A stretch of DNA of 64,000 bases from Brevibacillus fulvus (GCF_016908525.1 NZ_JAFBEB010000001.1:612072-676071); one strand, 5' to 3'; counted from the stretch's first letter, positions 1 to 9,552 are shown. A program made the numbers and translations. The notes: generated from the sequence alone by a model not told the origin.

Positions 1-449
1 GTATTTTGCGCTGACCGTTCTTTTGCTTCCCTCACGATCGAAACGCCGTCCTGAATCCGATCTTTGACCGGTGATGCGAGGGTTTCCAGCGTTTCCGCGA
101 CCGTTACCAAATTATCTTTATTGGCAACCAATTCGAGGAACGGAGCGACTCGATCCAACAGTTCCACCATCTTGGCGATCTGCGGCAGCTTCTCGATAAT
201 CGTCAGCAGCGCTTCCAAATTTTCTTTGTTCAGCACATTGCTTAATGAAAAAATCGTATCAGCCAGAGAATTGAAATTTTTGGGGTCTGTCGCGAAAGAT
301 GTGACGGTGCCAATCCCCTGCTCGACCTTCAATACCGCATCTTTGATTTGTGGCAGTTTCTGGATAAGCGTCACCATTGCCTCTTGTACTTCTTTATTCG
401 ACAATTCCTCCAATAAAACGCTTGCATCTTGTTTGGAAGCTGTATCCAT
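1..449 (-). CDS. DUF1641 family protein, 3' end cut by window edge
   Basis: The reading frame starts at ATG 447-449 behind AAAGGGAGAAGAAGG and runs off the window at base 1, so about 149 residues are visible. The translation starts MDTASKQDASVLLEEL and is dominated by amphipathic helices with a repeated pattern (LIQKLPQIKDAV, then TIIEKLPQIAKMVELL), as in the DUF1641 (YrhD-like) family. Members of that family often sit beside formate dehydrogenase-like genes and have no settled function. Any such partner would lie outside the window. No signal peptide or membrane segment is seen. Confidence 0.7.
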   Translation of the reverse strand, partial: MDTASKQDASVLLEELSNKEVQEAMVTLIQKLPQIKDAVLKVEQGIGTVTSFATDPKNFNSLADTIFSLSNVLNKENLEALLTIIEKLPQIAKMVELLDRVAPFLELVANKDNLVTVAETLETLASPVKDRIQDGVSIVREAKERSAQN

Positions 450-612
450 CCTTCTTCTCCCTTTCTTTTCAGAACATTTAAGTATGTAGCTTGGTAAAGC
501 TGGCAAGGTTTAACTCCATTATAGCATTCCTGTACAAAGTATAGCATACACCAAATACATTTATTTACGATTGCACCAAATGCCGTCTATTTTATCGCGA
601 TCGTACGAGAGT

Positions 613-655
613 GCGCAAAAACCCTGCATCCTTGTTACCGGACACAGGGTTTTCG
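613..655 (-). terminator. Intrinsic terminator after the methyltransferase gene
   Basis: On the minus strand GCGAAAACCCTG pairs with CAGGGTTTTTGCGC around an 18-nt loop, with a run of T in the 3' arm. It lies 12 bp past the stop codon of the methyltransferase gene. Confidence 0.6.
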
Positions 656-666
656 CTTGAAGCTGC

Positions 667-1278
667 TCAATATTCCACTTTTTTGACAATCCACTGGTTC
701 GGACTGATTGCCACCTGGCGATACCAACGCGGCAATTCTGTAACCAGTCGGGTCGGTCCCGGCCAACTCGGGACATCATCAAACACAATATAGCCGCCCG
801 TTTTTACATAAGGACTCCAGAACTCAAAATCGCGCCGGACATCTTCGTAACGGTGCGATGCATCAATATGAAGCAACCCGATTTCCGTTTCCAGCGGGAT
901 TTGTCGCGTCGCCCGAATCGTATCCATGCGGATTGGGTTCACGATGTTTTGCAAACCAAGTTTCTCCATATTTTGCACAAACTCTTGATACAATTGATCT
1001 TCCCCATAATTTTGCAGCAATTGTTGATGAGCAATCTCTCCCGTACTCCCCATCCAATGATCCACGGCATAGAGGGTTCCCCCGCCCCTGTCCAACAGGG
1101 AAAATCCTAGCCAAGCTGTGGACCTTCCTTTCCACGAGCCCAATTCGACAATAACCGCTGTTGGAATATGCTGGACGCCCAAATTGTACAAAGTGCCGCC
1201 TGCCTGGGGATTCAACCACCCCTGAATCGGTTCAATCTGTTTCGCCAACTCCGCAATACGTTCGGCGTTATCCTTCAT
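667..1278 (-). CDS. Class I SAM-dependent methyltransferase (Methyltransf_24 type)
   Basis: This 203-residue cytoplasmic protein has the glycine-rich SAM-binding loop VELGSWKGRST at about residues 45-55, an acidic strand end (YAVDHW), and a later LLHIDASHRYEDV block. That arrangement is typical of small class I methyltransferases in the Methyltransf_24 / cephalosporin-hydroxylase-like group. The start ATG follows GGGAGG with good spacing. Such proteins are common in glycan and secondary-metabolite clusters. The substrate cannot be told from sequence, and no neighbouring gene is clearly co-transcribed. Confidence 0.75.
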   Translation of the reverse strand: MKDNAERIAELAKQIEPIQGWLNPQAGGTLYNLGVQHIPTAVIVELGSWKGRSTAWLGFSLLDRGGGTLYAVDHWMGSTGEIAHQQLLQNYGEDQLYQEFVQNMEKLGLQNIVNPIRMDTIRATRQIPLETEIGLLHIDASHRYEDVRRDFEFWSPYVKTGGYIVFDDVPSWPGPTRLVTELPRWYRQVAISPNQWIVKKVEY

Positions 1279-1453
1279 GACAACCTCCCTAGCTTTCCTT
1301 GCCGGTTTTATTGATCGTTCTTTTCATATGTATTAAGAGAGAAACGGCTTGGTGAAGGATTCTGTCCTGTCATGATCCCCGTTTCCGCTCCGTACTGAGC
1401 GCATATCCTGTAAGCATATGCTAGGAAAACAGTACTCAACGAGGAGGAAATGT

Positions 1454-2233
1454 ATGACAACACCGACAAACGAAGGGCTGCCAGAAAGCGCAGCGGATAC
1501 CATTCTTGACGTCAAATGGGGAGACGTAAACGGAGATCAAATTCCCGAGCTCGTTTATTTGGTCGGGCAAAAAAATCCCGAGCAAACAAGCGGATACGTC
1601 GATTCAGTAAAATTGGTGATCATTGATCGCGTCACGAACAGGAAATATACGATCGCGCTGCCCGATTTCGCCGGTTATCAACCGACGCTGTTTTTGGGGA
1701 ACTTTACCGGACAGCAAGCGAAGCAAATCATGGTAAGTGCTGACACTGGCGGAAGTGGCGGGTATACGATTAACCGGATTTATTCGTTTGAACAAAATCA
1801 ATGGAAAAAATTATACGACAACGACTGGTATATGCAAAACTTCAGCAATACATCGGTCAATTATCTGGATGGGCAAAAAGTTCGAATCATCAATCGCTCT
1901 CTCGCAAAGGAATATTTGCTCGACATCAGTTTGCGCGACCCCGCTTACTTAAACGAATTGTATGACGCAAACGGTAAGCTGAAACAGCCGCAACAAGGGG
2001 AAGTTCTCGCTGTCGGCGGCGCATTTCCGCTGGACCGAAACCGGGATGGCGTTTTTGAGTTGTTGCTGTTTCAACGAATCATTGGCCGGTATAACGCCGA
2101 CACGTTAGGCTACCTGCAAACATGGGTCACTTGGGATCAGACAAACGCCGTCTTTTCCCCGCAGGAACAGCAAGTCAGCAGCAGCGGCGGCGCACCATTG
2201 ACAGCAGGGAGAGGGATCATTCCCTCTCAATGA
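1454..2233 (+). CDS. VCBS/FG-GAP-like repeat protein
   Basis: About 259 residues from ATG 1454, chosen over an upstream in-frame ATG at 1418 because GAGGAGG at 1441-1447 is well placed for 1454. Two Asp-rich calcium-loop-like motifs are visible, DVNGDQIPEL near the N-terminus and DRNRDGVFEL near residue 210. These resemble the loops of integrin-like VCBS/FG-GAP beta-propeller blades. There is no signal peptide, so if it acts outside the membrane it probably reaches the forespore or coat by another route. The end is tail-to-tail with the P450 gene and the two stop regions overlap by 7 bp. Function unknown. Confidence 0.6.
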   Translation: MTTPTNEGLPESAADTILDVKWGDVNGDQIPELVYLVGQKNPEQTSGYVDSVKLVIIDRVTNRKYTIALPDFAGYQPTLFLGNFTGQQAKQIMVSADTGGSGGYTINRIYSFEQNQWKKLYDNDWYMQNFSNTSVNYLDGQKVRIINRSLAKEYLLDISLRDPAYLNELYDANGKLKQPQQGEVLAVGGAFPLDRNRDGVFELLLFQRIIGRYNADTLGYLQTWVTWDQTNAVFSPQEQQVSSSGGAPLTAGRGIIPSQ

Positions 2234-3453
2234 AACGTTGTCCCCGGCTTGAACTGGATCGGCAGCGATTTGACCCCATAAACAAATGTACTGGGAATCG
2301 GTTTTAAATCGCTGCCCGGAACCAGCTCAAGCTGATGAAAATGTTTGAGGATCAACGGCAAGGCGATATTTGCTTCCAGACGAGCCAAGGGGGCACCCAA
2401 ACAAAAATGGATTCCATGGCCAAACGCCAAGTGGTGATTGGGCGAGCGGTCTGCGACAAACTGCTCGGCATCGGAAAATTTTTGCTCATCCCGATTCGCC
2501 GATGCGATCCAGGTCACCACTTGCTGACCTTTCTTGATTTGCTGGCCGTTCAATTGCACATCCTCGGTTGCATACCGGTTCATCGCAAGAATCGGTGAAT
2601 AGAAGCGCAGCACTTCTTCGACCGCTGTTTCCATCAGCTGAGGTTCTTGTCGCAATTTTTCCTGCAGTTCCGGGCGTTCCGTAAACAATCTCACCGCATT
2701 GGTGATCAGATTGGTCGTTGTTTCGTTCCCTGCGGCCAGCAGAACAATGCAAAATTCCATGATTTCTTCATCTTGCAATTTTTGTCCGTCCAGTTCAGCC
2801 TCGACCAATTTGGTAATCAGGTCATTGCGGGGCTGTTTTCTTCTTTCGGCGACGACCTGCATAAAGTACTGATCCAGTTCTTGTCTCGTCCTCCCGCGAC
2901 GTTCCATGAAACGTTTGATCGTCGCTTCCGAGTCGTCCTCGACAGTCTCCGCGATAACATCGGACCAGTCTTTAAACAGTTTCCGATCTTCCGGGGGAAC
3001 GCCCAACAGTTCGGCAATGACGATCACCGGCAATGGTGTGGAAATTTCTTTGACCAAATCGATTTGTTGCTTGCCCTTTGCTTGATGCAACAGCTCTTCG
3101 GTTATTTGTGTAATCCGCGGTGCCAGCTCGGCAATCGACCGTGGTGTAAAAGCTTTGCTGACAATCGCTCGCATTTGATTATGCTTGGGCGGGTCCATCG
3201 AGAGGATGCTCCCGAGCAGCACTGCGCCTACGGCCGGTCTGGCTGATGAAAATGTTTGCGGATTTTTCAGGACAGCCAGAATATCGTCATAACGGAAAAG
3301 ATCCCAACACTGGCGATGCTGGTCAAACGAAATCGGTTGGGTCTGGCGCATTTCTTTAAACCAGGGAAAAGGATTGAGCTTTTTGTCCGCTGTGGCCAAC
3401 GCCTTCACTGGGATGGCCAAACCGGAAAGCTTCGGTTGTTCGGATAATTCCAC
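2227..3453 (-). CDS. Cytochrome P450
   Basis: A complete 408-residue soluble bacterial P450. The I-helix oxygen-binding motif AGNETT is at residues 241-246, the K-helix ExxR is EVLR at 280-283, and the haem loop FGHGIHFCLGAPLARLE holds the cysteine ligand at residue 351. The length and motif form fit the CYP107/CYP109-like soluble monooxygenases of bacilli, which take electrons from a ferredoxin or flavodoxin. No redox partner gene is adjacent. The start is GTG behind AAAGGAGA. The substrate is unknown; fatty acids or terpenoids are usual for relatives. Confidence 0.92.
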   Translation of the reverse strand: MELSEQPKLSGLAIPVKALATADKKLNPFPWFKEMRQTQPISFDQHRQCWDLFRYDDILAVLKNPQTFSSARPAVGAVLLGSILSMDPPKHNQMRAIVSKAFTPRSIAELAPRITQITEELLHQAKGKQQIDLVKEISTPLPVIVIAELLGVPPEDRKLFKDWSDVIAETVEDDSEATIKRFMERRGRTRQELDQYFMQVVAERRKQPRNDLITKLVEAELDGQKLQDEEIMEFCIVLLAAGNETTTNLITNAVRLFTERPELQEKLRQEPQLMETAVEEVLRFYSPILAMNRYATEDVQLNGQQIKKGQQVVTWIASANRDEQKFSDAEQFVADRSPNHHLAFGHGIHFCLGAPLARLEANIALPLILKHFHQLELVPGSDLKPIPSTFVYGVKSLPIQFKPGTTFH

Positions 3454-3576
3454 GCTGATCTCTCCTTTTCGATGAAAATCATACTTATTCTCTTTCTGTT
3501 CTGCTATTTTATGTATAACAGAACGTTTCTATCCAAGATGTTTGCGTGCCGCATCCATTCTGCGGCTCGTCTATAC

Positions 3577-3615
3577 AAAAAGCCGCCTGTTCGCGAAGGC
3601 AAACAAGCGGCTTTT
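3577..3615 (-). terminator. Intrinsic terminator of the UPF0261/PEP-hydrolase operon
   Basis: AAAAGCCGC and GCGGCTTTT arms flank a short loop, and the minus-strand 3' arm ends in a T run. It sits 14 bp past the last gene of the sigma-54-controlled operon. Confidence 0.75.
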
Positions 3616-3628
3616 CTTGCTTCTGGCT

Positions 3629-4447
3629 TTATAACGCTTTAAATTTCCGCATATTTTCCGTAATCGCCACTTCCGTTGGCAGTCTTTCCATACTGGATGC
3701 CCCAAAGAAACCGACAATTCCCGTCGTATGTTTCAGCACATAATCGACTTCTTCCGGTCCGGAGATCGGGCCGCCGTGGCAAAGCACCAAAATGTCGGGA
3801 TTGACTTCTTTGGCTGCATCGTGCATCGCTTGCACGTGTTCGACCGCTTCCTCGAGGGACAAGGCTGTTTTCGCACCGATGGTTCCGGACGTCGTCAGTC
3901 CAACGTGCGGAACGAGAATATCCGCTCCCGCTTCCGCCATTTTACGCGCCTGCTCCGCATCAAACACGTAAGGAGCTGTCAGCATTCCCAGCTGATGGGC
4001 TTGGCGAATCATCTCCACTTCCAGATCATAGCCCATCCCCGTCTCTTCCAGATTGGCGCGAAAATTTCCATCAAATAAGCCAACGGTGGGGAAGTTCTGA
4101 ACACCGACAAAGCCCATCTCCTTTAACTGGCGCAAAAAAACTGGCATTAACCGAAAAGGGTCCGTCCCGCACACTCCCGCCAGCACCGGCGTGCGTTTCA
4201 CAACCGGCAACACCTCGCCCGCCATTTCGACGACAATCGCATTGGCATCGCCGTAAGGGAGCAAACCTGCGAGTGATCCTCGCCCCGCCATCCGGTATCG
4301 GCCCGAATTATAGATAATAATCAAATCTGCGCCGCCGGCCTCCGCACACTTTGCCGATAAACCCGTACCGGCTCCCGCTCCGATAATCGGCCGCCCTTCG
4401 TTTACTTCTTGCCGCAATTGGCTTAATGCTTCTTCTCTCGTCAGCAT
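3629..4447 (-). CDS. Phosphoenolpyruvate hydrolase family (TIM-barrel) protein
   Basis: A 272-residue protein from ATG 4445-4447, placed behind AGGGGGAAATAGG and 1 bp past the upstream stop, so it is almost certainly co-translated. It shows the family's glycine-rich N-terminal strand ([19 protein letters not shown]), a GVCGTDPF block, [15 protein letters not shown] and a C-terminal [15 protein letters not shown]. It belongs to the PF09370 PEP-hydrolase / TIM-barrel signal-transduction family. A true phosphoenolpyruvate hydrolase activity is a family label and is not proven here. Its closest relative in the window is the sensor domain of the nearby sigma-54 activator. Confidence 0.85.
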   Translation of the reverse strand: MLTREEALSQLRQEVNEGRPIIGAGAGTGLSAKCAEAGGADLIIIYNSGRYRMAGRGSLAGLLPYGDANAIVVEMAGEVLPVVKRTPVLAGVCGTDPFRLMPVFLRQLKEMGFVGVQNFPTVGLFDGNFRANLEETGMGYDLEVEMIRQAHQLGMLTAPYVFDAEQARKMAEAGADILVPHVGLTTSGTIGAKTALSLEEAVEHVQAMHDAAKEVNPDILVLCHGGPISGPEEVDYVLKHTTGIVGFFGASSMERLPTEVAITENMRKFKAL

Positions 4448-4448
4448 C

Positions 4449-5699
4449 CTATTTCCCCCTGGTATGTTTCTGTTGATAAAGTTCATGCAGGTGTTCGGCC
4501 ATGGCGATCGCGAACCGGGGATCGTTTATCTCCATGTCCAATTCCCGCACTTCGACAACTTGCCGATCGAGCTGTTCACGCAAAGCGGTCAGCAGCGCTT
4601 CATCGGCAAGCGGATCGTGAAAGACGTTTCCTTCACTGGCGATCGCCGACACCCCTTTTAACGGAACAAACAAGGTGACCGGCCCTTTGGATTGATTCAG
4701 CTTGCGGGCGATCCTGCGGCCAAGCTCGGCGCATTCCTCCGGGGTCGTTCGCATCAAAGTGACGGTTGGATTATGTTCATACAACAGCCTTTGTTGAAAT
4801 TTTTCCGGTACCGTTTGGCGCGGCCCGAAATTGACCATATCCAGCGCTCCCAAGGATACCACCTGCGGAATCTCCATGTCGCCCGCGGCTTCCAGTCGTT
4901 TCGGTCCCGCGGATAAAACTCCGCCGACGAGATCATCGGCCAGTTCTGTTGTCGTCAAATCAAAAGAGGCTTGAATAAAACCGTCACGAATCAGTTGTTC
5001 AAACGATTGCCCGCCGGCTCCGGTCGCATGAAAAACAAGCACCTCGTAACCCAGTTCTTCGAGTCGTTGCCGCCCGGCCATGACAGCCGGAGTCGTGACG
5101 CCAAACATGGTTGCCCCGACCAGCGGTTTGTTCTCTGGCAGGAGCACCGGCGCAGCGGCGACCATCCCGGCCATCGCAGCCGCAGCATTGCTCAAAATGC
5201 GGGCAGACAACTGATTGATTCCGGCAATATCCACAACGGAATGCATCAGCATCAAGTCCGAACCGCCTACATAGGGACGCGTATCTCCGGAAGCCATCGT
5301 GGAAACCATCAATTTCGGCACGCCAACCGGCAGCGCACGCATCGCCTGCGTCGCGATCGCCGTTCCGCCCGAACCGCCCAATCCGAGAATTCCGTCCAGA
5401 TTTCCCGATGCATAGAGTTGGGAAACCAGTTTAACCGCACCGGCTGCCATTGCACCAACGGCCGCCCCGCGATCTCCAGAGGCGATCAGATCGGGCAACG
5501 ATGCGCCCCCGGCCAGAGCAACCTCTTCTCTGCTAATATCGGCCGCCACTTGCGGGGACCCCAGTATGCCAGTATCCAGCAATATCGTGCGAAGTCCCGC
5601 TTCATGCAAACGTTCCCGAACAAACCCGTACTCGATACCTTTTGTATCCAGCGTCCCCAGCAGGACCACTGTTTTTGCGCTTGCGGCATCTTGTCCCAA
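4449..5699 (-). CDS. Tm-1-like ATP-binding domain protein (UPF0261)
   Basis: About 416 residues. An ATG at 5735 is in frame but has no ribosome binding site and would start only about 12 nt past the expected transcript start. TTG at 5697-5699 follows AGAGAGGTG with normal spacing and is preferred. The N-terminus has the UPF0261 signature [16 protein letters not shown], followed by [16 protein letters not shown] and [12 protein letters not shown]. In plants the Tm-1 protein blocks viral RNA replication, while bacterial homologues pair with PEP-hydrolase-family proteins and have no settled role. It is the first gene of a two-gene operon expressed from a sigma-54-type promoter. Confidence 0.85.
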   Translation of the reverse strand: MGQDAASAKTVVLLGTLDTKGIEYGFVRERLHEAGLRTILLDTGILGSPQVAADISREEVALAGGASLPDLIASGDRGAAVGAMAAGAVKLVSQLYASGNLDGILGLGGSGGTAIATQAMRALPVGVPKLMVSTMASGDTRPYVGGSDLMLMHSVVDIAGINQLSARILSNAAAAMAGMVAAAPVLLPENKPLVGATMFGVTTPAVMAGRQRLEELGYEVLVFHATGAGGQSFEQLIRDGFIQASFDLTTTELADDLVGGVLSAGPKRLEAAGDMEIPQVVSLGALDMVNFGPRQTVPEKFQQRLLYEHNPTVTLMRTTPEECAELGRRIARKLNQSKGPVTLFVPLKGVSAIASEGNVFHDPLADEALLTALREQLDRQVVEVRELDMEINDPRFAIAMAEHLHELYQQKHTRGK

Positions 5700-5757
5700 A
5701 CCCGGCACCTCTCTTCTATCTATTTCTCGCTTCATTCAGCGTACATTGCCTATATAA

Positions 5758-5772
5758 GCAAGATTGGTGCCA
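5758..5772 (-). promoter_or_regulatory. Sigma-54 (SigL) -24/-12 promoter
   Basis: The minus strand reads TGGCAC-CAATC-TTGC, a full match to the -24/-12 consensus with the correct five-base spacer. It precedes the UPF0261 gene and would give a leader of roughly 45-50 nt to the TTG start. A sigma-54 activator gene lies immediately upstream, which supports the call. Confidence 0.85.
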
Positions 5773-5778
5773 AGCGCT

Positions 5779-5819
5779 TGTGCCTGAAAACGCTGCTGTC
5801 TGCACCGTTTTCGGGCACA
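5779..5819. promoter_or_regulatory. Inverted repeat, candidate upstream activating site
   Basis: TGTGCCTGAAAAC (5779-5791) and GTTTTCGGGCACA (5807-5819) are 13-bp inverted arms with one mismatch, separated by 15 bp. They lie just upstream of the sigma-54 promoter, where an enhancer-binding activator would dock. There is no T run, so it is unlikely to be a terminator. Binding by the adjacent regulator is inferred. Confidence 0.55.
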
Positions 5820-5833
5820 GCTTGAATCGAAAG

Positions 5834-5872
5834 CTGAGAAAAATGCTTCCCACACTTAACACAGTGGGAAGC
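5834..5872 (-). terminator. Intrinsic terminator after the sigma-54 activator gene
   Basis: A perfect 9-bp stem, GCTTCCCAC / GTGGGAAGC, is followed on the minus strand by ATTTTTCTC. It separates the regulator transcript from the sigma-54-dependent operon. Confidence 0.8.
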
Positions 5873-5879
5873 TCTTTGC

Positions 5880-7733
5880 TCACTCCCGTTGCTCGGTTTG
5901 CGGTTCGATCTTGTATTTTTTCATCTTGTTGTACAGCGTGCGTCGCGTTATGTTTAACTGTTTGGCTGCTTTGCTGCGGTTCCACAGCGCTTTTTGCAAA
6001 ACTTGCAGAATCATTTCCCGTTCAAAACTGGCCACCGTAGTCAGATGGTCAGCAAACCGCGGCTGATCATCCGGTACAGTGAGATGATGCTGACGTTCCA
6101 GCGTTTGTTGGACATAACCGGGTAAATGAGGCAGACCAATGATTTCCCCATTGCACAGAATCGACGCTCGCTCGAGCATATGTTCCAGTTCTCTGACATT
6201 GCCGGGATAATCATACATGGTCAAGGCATCCATCGCCGCTGGCGTCAATTTGCGGATGGAACATTGAAATTTGTCGTTGATTTTGTGCAAAAAATGATGA
6301 ATCAGCAACGGGAGATCCTCTTTATGCTCGCGGAGCGGCACTGTCTGAATCGTTACGACATTCAGGCGATAAAACAAATCTTCGCGAAACCTGCCTTCCG
6401 TGACAGCTTTGCGCAAATCAACATTGGTCGCGCAAACAATTCTGACATCAACCTTGATCGTTTTGTTGCTGCCCAGCCGCTCAAATTCTTGTTGCTGAAT
6501 CGCCCGCAGCAATTTCGCCTGTGTCGCCAGGCTCATCTCCCCGATCTCATCGAGAAACAGCGTACCTTTATGCGCCAGTTCAAAGCGGCCTAATCGCTGT
6601 TGTGTCGCTCCTGTAAATGCTCCCTTCTCATGGCCGAACAGTTCACTCTCCAGCAGGTTATCTGGCAAAGCTGCACAATTTACCTTGATGAATGCTTCTC
6701 CTCGTCGATCACTGCAATCGTGAAGTGCTCGCACGATGAGTTCTTTCCCCGTTCCGCTCTCACCCGTTACCAGTACGTTCACATTTTTGTTGGCCACTCT
6801 TCTGATCAGTTCGTACAGTTCCTGCATCGCCCGGCTTTGGCCAATCAATTCGCCAAATCCGCTCTGTTTTTGCAGATGCTCTCCGCGAAAGCCGGCGTTA
6901 TCGGCCAAACCGGTGAAATTTTTAAACTGATCGGTTATTTCCTTGATTTTGGCTTCTGTCGGCAACCGCTCAAAACAGGACCCGCCGATCGTTCCGATGA
7001 TTCTCGTTTGTTTGTAGAGGTACCCTGCTTGTTCCGGCGATACAATCGGCCCGCCATAAACCATGTGATAACTATGGCGATTCATCCGCCTGGCCGCTTG
7101 CTCATTCCGCTGGACCAACACAGCCGCTTCTTCAAGACTTAAGCCAGTTTTCACTCCCGTTTCTCCGCCGATGGTCCAGCCCAGATGGGTACAGATCACG
7201 TCAACGTTGGCGGCAGCCATTGCTTCCGCCTGCAACTCGTCGAAAACAAAACCGATCGTAAACAGGCCTGCGCGAGCGGCTTCCGCCAAAAAGTCAATTT
7301 CTAGTTGAAAACCCAAGCCTTGCTCTTCCAATGCTTCCCTGAACTTGCCGTCGATCAGTCCCACGGTAGGAAAATTGTTGACGCCATGAAAACCTTCCCT
7401 TTTGATCTGTTGCAGCAGTTTTTCCCGATCCACCGTCGGGTCTGTCGCGCACACGCCAAAAATAACCGGCTTTCCCTTGGCATTGGGAAGAAGTTCGCGG
7501 GAAGCAAAGTCCAACACCATTTGATTGCTGTTGGCAAACGGCAGCAAACAGCCCATTGCGGAGATGCCTGAAGACCGAAATCGCCCTGCATTTAGCGCCA
7601 GCAAAAAATCCGCTCCGCCTTCCACTGCTTGCCGCGCTGCAAAGCCCGTTCCCGTCGCTACCCCAATGACGGGCCGGTTCTGTTTCAGCATCTGCCCAAA
7701 TGCTTGCCTTACCCATTCTTTCGGTTGTAACAT
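5880..7733 (-). CDS. Sigma-54-dependent activator with PEP-hydrolase-like sensor domain
   Basis: A 617-residue three-part protein. Residues about 5-275 are a PEP-hydrolase-family barrel ([40 protein letters not shown]). Residues about 295-530 are the AAA+ domain, with Walker A GESGTGKE at 324-331, the sigma-54 contact loop GAFTGA at 371-376, and Walker B LFLDEIGE at 392-399. The C-terminus ends in a Fis-type helix-turn-helix ([19 protein letters not shown]). ATG 7731-7733 follows CAGGAGG. It most likely senses the metabolite handled by the neighbouring operon and opens its sigma-54 promoter. A cre site upstream suggests carbon catabolite control. Confidence 0.93.
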   Translation of the reverse strand: MLQPKEWVRQAFGQMLKQNRPVIGVATGTGFAARQAVEGGADFLLALNAGRFRSSGISAMGCLLPFANSNQMVLDFASRELLPNAKGKPVIFGVCATDPTVDREKLLQQIKREGFHGVNNFPTVGLIDGKFREALEEQGLGFQLEIDFLAEAARAGLFTIGFVFDELQAEAMAAANVDVICTHLGWTIGGETGVKTGLSLEEAAVLVQRNEQAARRMNRHSYHMVYGGPIVSPEQAGYLYKQTRIIGTIGGSCFERLPTEAKIKEITDQFKNFTGLADNAGFRGEHLQKQSGFGELIGQSRAMQELYELIRRVANKNVNVLVTGESGTGKELIVRALHDCSDRRGEAFIKVNCAALPDNLLESELFGHEKGAFTGATQQRLGRFELAHKGTLFLDEIGEMSLATQAKLLRAIQQQEFERLGSNKTIKVDVRIVCATNVDLRKAVTEGRFREDLFYRLNVVTIQTVPLREHKEDLPLLIHHFLHKINDKFQCSIRKLTPAAMDALTMYDYPGNVRELEHMLERASILCNGEIIGLPHLPGYVQQTLERQHHLTVPDDQPRFADHLTTVASFEREMILQVLQKALWNRSKAAKQLNITRRTLYNKMKKYKIEPQTEQRE

Positions 7734-7782
7734 GGCTAAACCTCCTGAACACTTTCGATCCTGACTAAAAACAGGCCAGATT

Positions 7783-7796
7783 TGTAAGCGCTTCCA
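7783..7796. promoter_or_regulatory. cre site (CcpA operator)
   Basis: TGTAAGCGCTTCCA fits the cre consensus TGWAARCGYTWNCW at every position. It lies about 50 bp upstream of the sigma-54 activator start codon, a place where CcpA would repress transcription. CcpA control is inferred from the site alone. Confidence 0.7.
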
Positions 7797-7896
7797 TTGC
7801 CGCTATCGCTCAAGAGGGCAACGAGCGATGAAAGGACGGGAGCTAATCGGAGTGATGTGCTCTCCTGCTTCGCCGCTTGCTGCCCTCCGACTGCCG

Positions 7897-8877
7897 TTAT
7901 GGATTGATCCGCAAAACGATTTTTCCGATGTTTTTGTTTTCTTCCATCCGCTGGTGCGCTTCATTGGCGTCACGCATATCCCACACGGAATCAATGATCG
8001 CTTTTAACCGGCCCTGCTCAAAGCGGGGCATCGCATATGCCGCGAATTGTTGGGTCAGTTCAATCTTTTGCTGAACGGGCTTCGAACGCAAAGTGCTGCC
8101 AATCAGTTGCAGACGACGCGCCATCAACATTCCCAGGTCTACCTGCTCCAGTTTGCGTCCGCCCATCGTCGCAATCGAAATCAGCCGTCCATCGGTGGCC
8201 AGCGAGCGGAGATTTTGCTCGAAATAGGGAGCTCCGACGAAATCCAAAATCAAGTTGACGCCTTTTTGTTCGGTAATCTCCTGCACTTTTTCGCCAAACG
8301 GCCCTTCTTTATAATTTAAGCCGAAGTCCGCTCCCAGTTGCAGGCAAAAATCAATTTTTGCCTGACTGCCAGCGGTAATGATCGAACGAGCGCCGGCCTC
8401 TTTCGCCAGTTGAATTGCCGCAGTACCAACGCCGCTCGCCCCGGCGTGAATCAAAACGGTTTGTCCGGCTTGCAGTTGGCCCAATTGGAAAAGATTCAGA
8501 TAAGCAGTCAAAAAGACCTCGGGAATCGCCGCAGCTTGTTCAAATGTAAACGAATCAGGTATCCGCATGGCCATCGCCGCCGGTATCACGACGCGCTCGG
8601 CGTAGCCACCGCCCGGCAACAAGGCAAATACGCGATCGCCCGGTTTCCAGCCCGTGACGCTGGCGCCAACCTGCTCAACTACGCCGGCCATCTCCAGGCC
8701 GAGGATAGGCGAAGCGCCCGGCGGCGGGGGGTATAAGCCTCGTTTTTGCAGCAAATCGGCGCGATTTAAGGCGGTAGCCCGCACGCTGACCAGCAGTTGG
8801 TCACTTTCCGGCACAGGCTCTTCCCAATCTCCAATAAAGAGTCGTTTCGTTTGTTCGTCTATTAAAACCGCTTTCAT
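7897..8877 (-). CDS. NAD(P)H quinone oxidoreductase (zeta-crystallin/PIG3 type)
   Basis: A 326-residue medium-chain dehydrogenase without the structural or catalytic zinc cysteines, as in quinone oxidoreductases. The N-terminal GroES-like domain includes ATALNRADLLQKRG and a PGASPILGLEMAG stretch. The Rossmann domain has the NADPH loop HAGASGVGTAAIQLAKEAGA at about residues 145-164. The C-terminus keeps the family ending NIGKIVLRI. ATG 8875-8877 with AAGGAGG is preferred to a TTG two codons earlier. It probably reduces quinones with NADPH in the cytoplasm. It appears monocistronic. Confidence 0.9.
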   Translation of the reverse strand: MKAVLIDEQTKRLFIGDWEEPVPESDQLLVSVRATALNRADLLQKRGLYPPPPGASPILGLEMAGVVEQVGASVTGWKPGDRVFALLPGGGYAERVVIPAAMAMRIPDSFTFEQAAAIPEVFLTAYLNLFQLGQLQAGQTVLIHAGASGVGTAAIQLAKEAGARSIITAGSQAKIDFCLQLGADFGLNYKEGPFGEKVQEITEQKGVNLILDFVGAPYFEQNLRSLATDGRLISIATMGGRKLEQVDLGMLMARRLQLIGSTLRSKPVQQKIELTQQFAAYAMPRFEQGRLKAIIDSVWDMRDANEAHQRMEENKNIGKIVLRINP

Positions 8878-8948
8878 GGTCAAACCTCCTTCGGAACAGT
8901 GTCTGCTTACATTTTACACCCTTTCGCTTTCGAAACGGAAATGGAAAG

Positions 8949-8984
8949 CAAAAAAGACTGCACTTCACGATGAAGAAGGCAGTC
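8949..8984 (-). terminator. Intrinsic terminator after the NTTRR-like remnant
   Basis: GACTGCCTTC and GTGAAGTGCAGTC-like arms are followed on the minus strand by TTTTTTGC, 16 bp past the stop of the preceding open frame. Confidence 0.7.
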
Positions 8985-8999
8985 AGTCAACAAATTCGT

Positions 9000-9545
9000 T
9001 CAAGGGAATCGCACCACATTATTTGCCCTTGTCATGGCGGTAAGGGATGTAATGTTGGTTGCATCCGTAACCATCACACCGACCGTATACGTATTGCTTC
9101 CTGTGGCCGGCGCTGTATCAACATACGTATTGGGGGTTACGAAGATGGCTGTACCTGCTATGGCTAGACTCCGCTGAACGGTTGTTGTCGTAAGCAGTAC
9201 ACCATTTCTTCTAACATTAATATTATAGGAGAGAGTGGAATTAGCAGTAGACACGGCTGTGATCTGCACGGTGGTGTCAATTTTTAAAGTTTGGCCAGCC
9301 ACGACAGGGACAGGCCCAGTGGTAAGCACGGTTGTTTCCGCGCCCGTCAAGGCGATTGGCTGAGGTGTAGCAGTTTGCGAAAAGAAGATGGTTGAACCTG
9401 GGCCGGTTGGACCACCTGGTGCAAACAATTTGCTTAACATTACATCATCGACAAAAATATCGGGACTGTTTTCCGAAGGCAATTTGTTAATGACGAGGTA
9501 AGCCAAGGCTGCGGCTGGCCGGCTAGATTCAACAGATTTTTTCAT
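9000..9545 (-). pseudogene. 5'-truncated NTTRR-F1/collagen-type surface protein
   Basis: The 181-codon frame begins in the middle of a domain. Residues about 12-38 (ALAYLVINKLP, then DIFVDDVML) match only the C-terminal tail of the NTTRR-F1-like domain seen whole at 40177. A minimal collagen-like GGPTGPG follows, then a Thr/Ala-rich beta region of about 125 residues. No ribosome binding site precedes the ATG, which sits only about 8 bp past the terminator of the upstream operon, so no promoter fits. I read it as an exosporium-type protein that has lost its N-terminus. Translation from an unusual start cannot be excluded. Confidence 0.55.
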
Positions 9546-9552
9546 AAAATGG

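Noticed and set aside
5771..5780. cre-like core CAAGCGCTTG next to the -24 element
   Set aside because: Only the central palindrome matches the cre consensus; the outer positions fail, so I do not call it a CcpA site.
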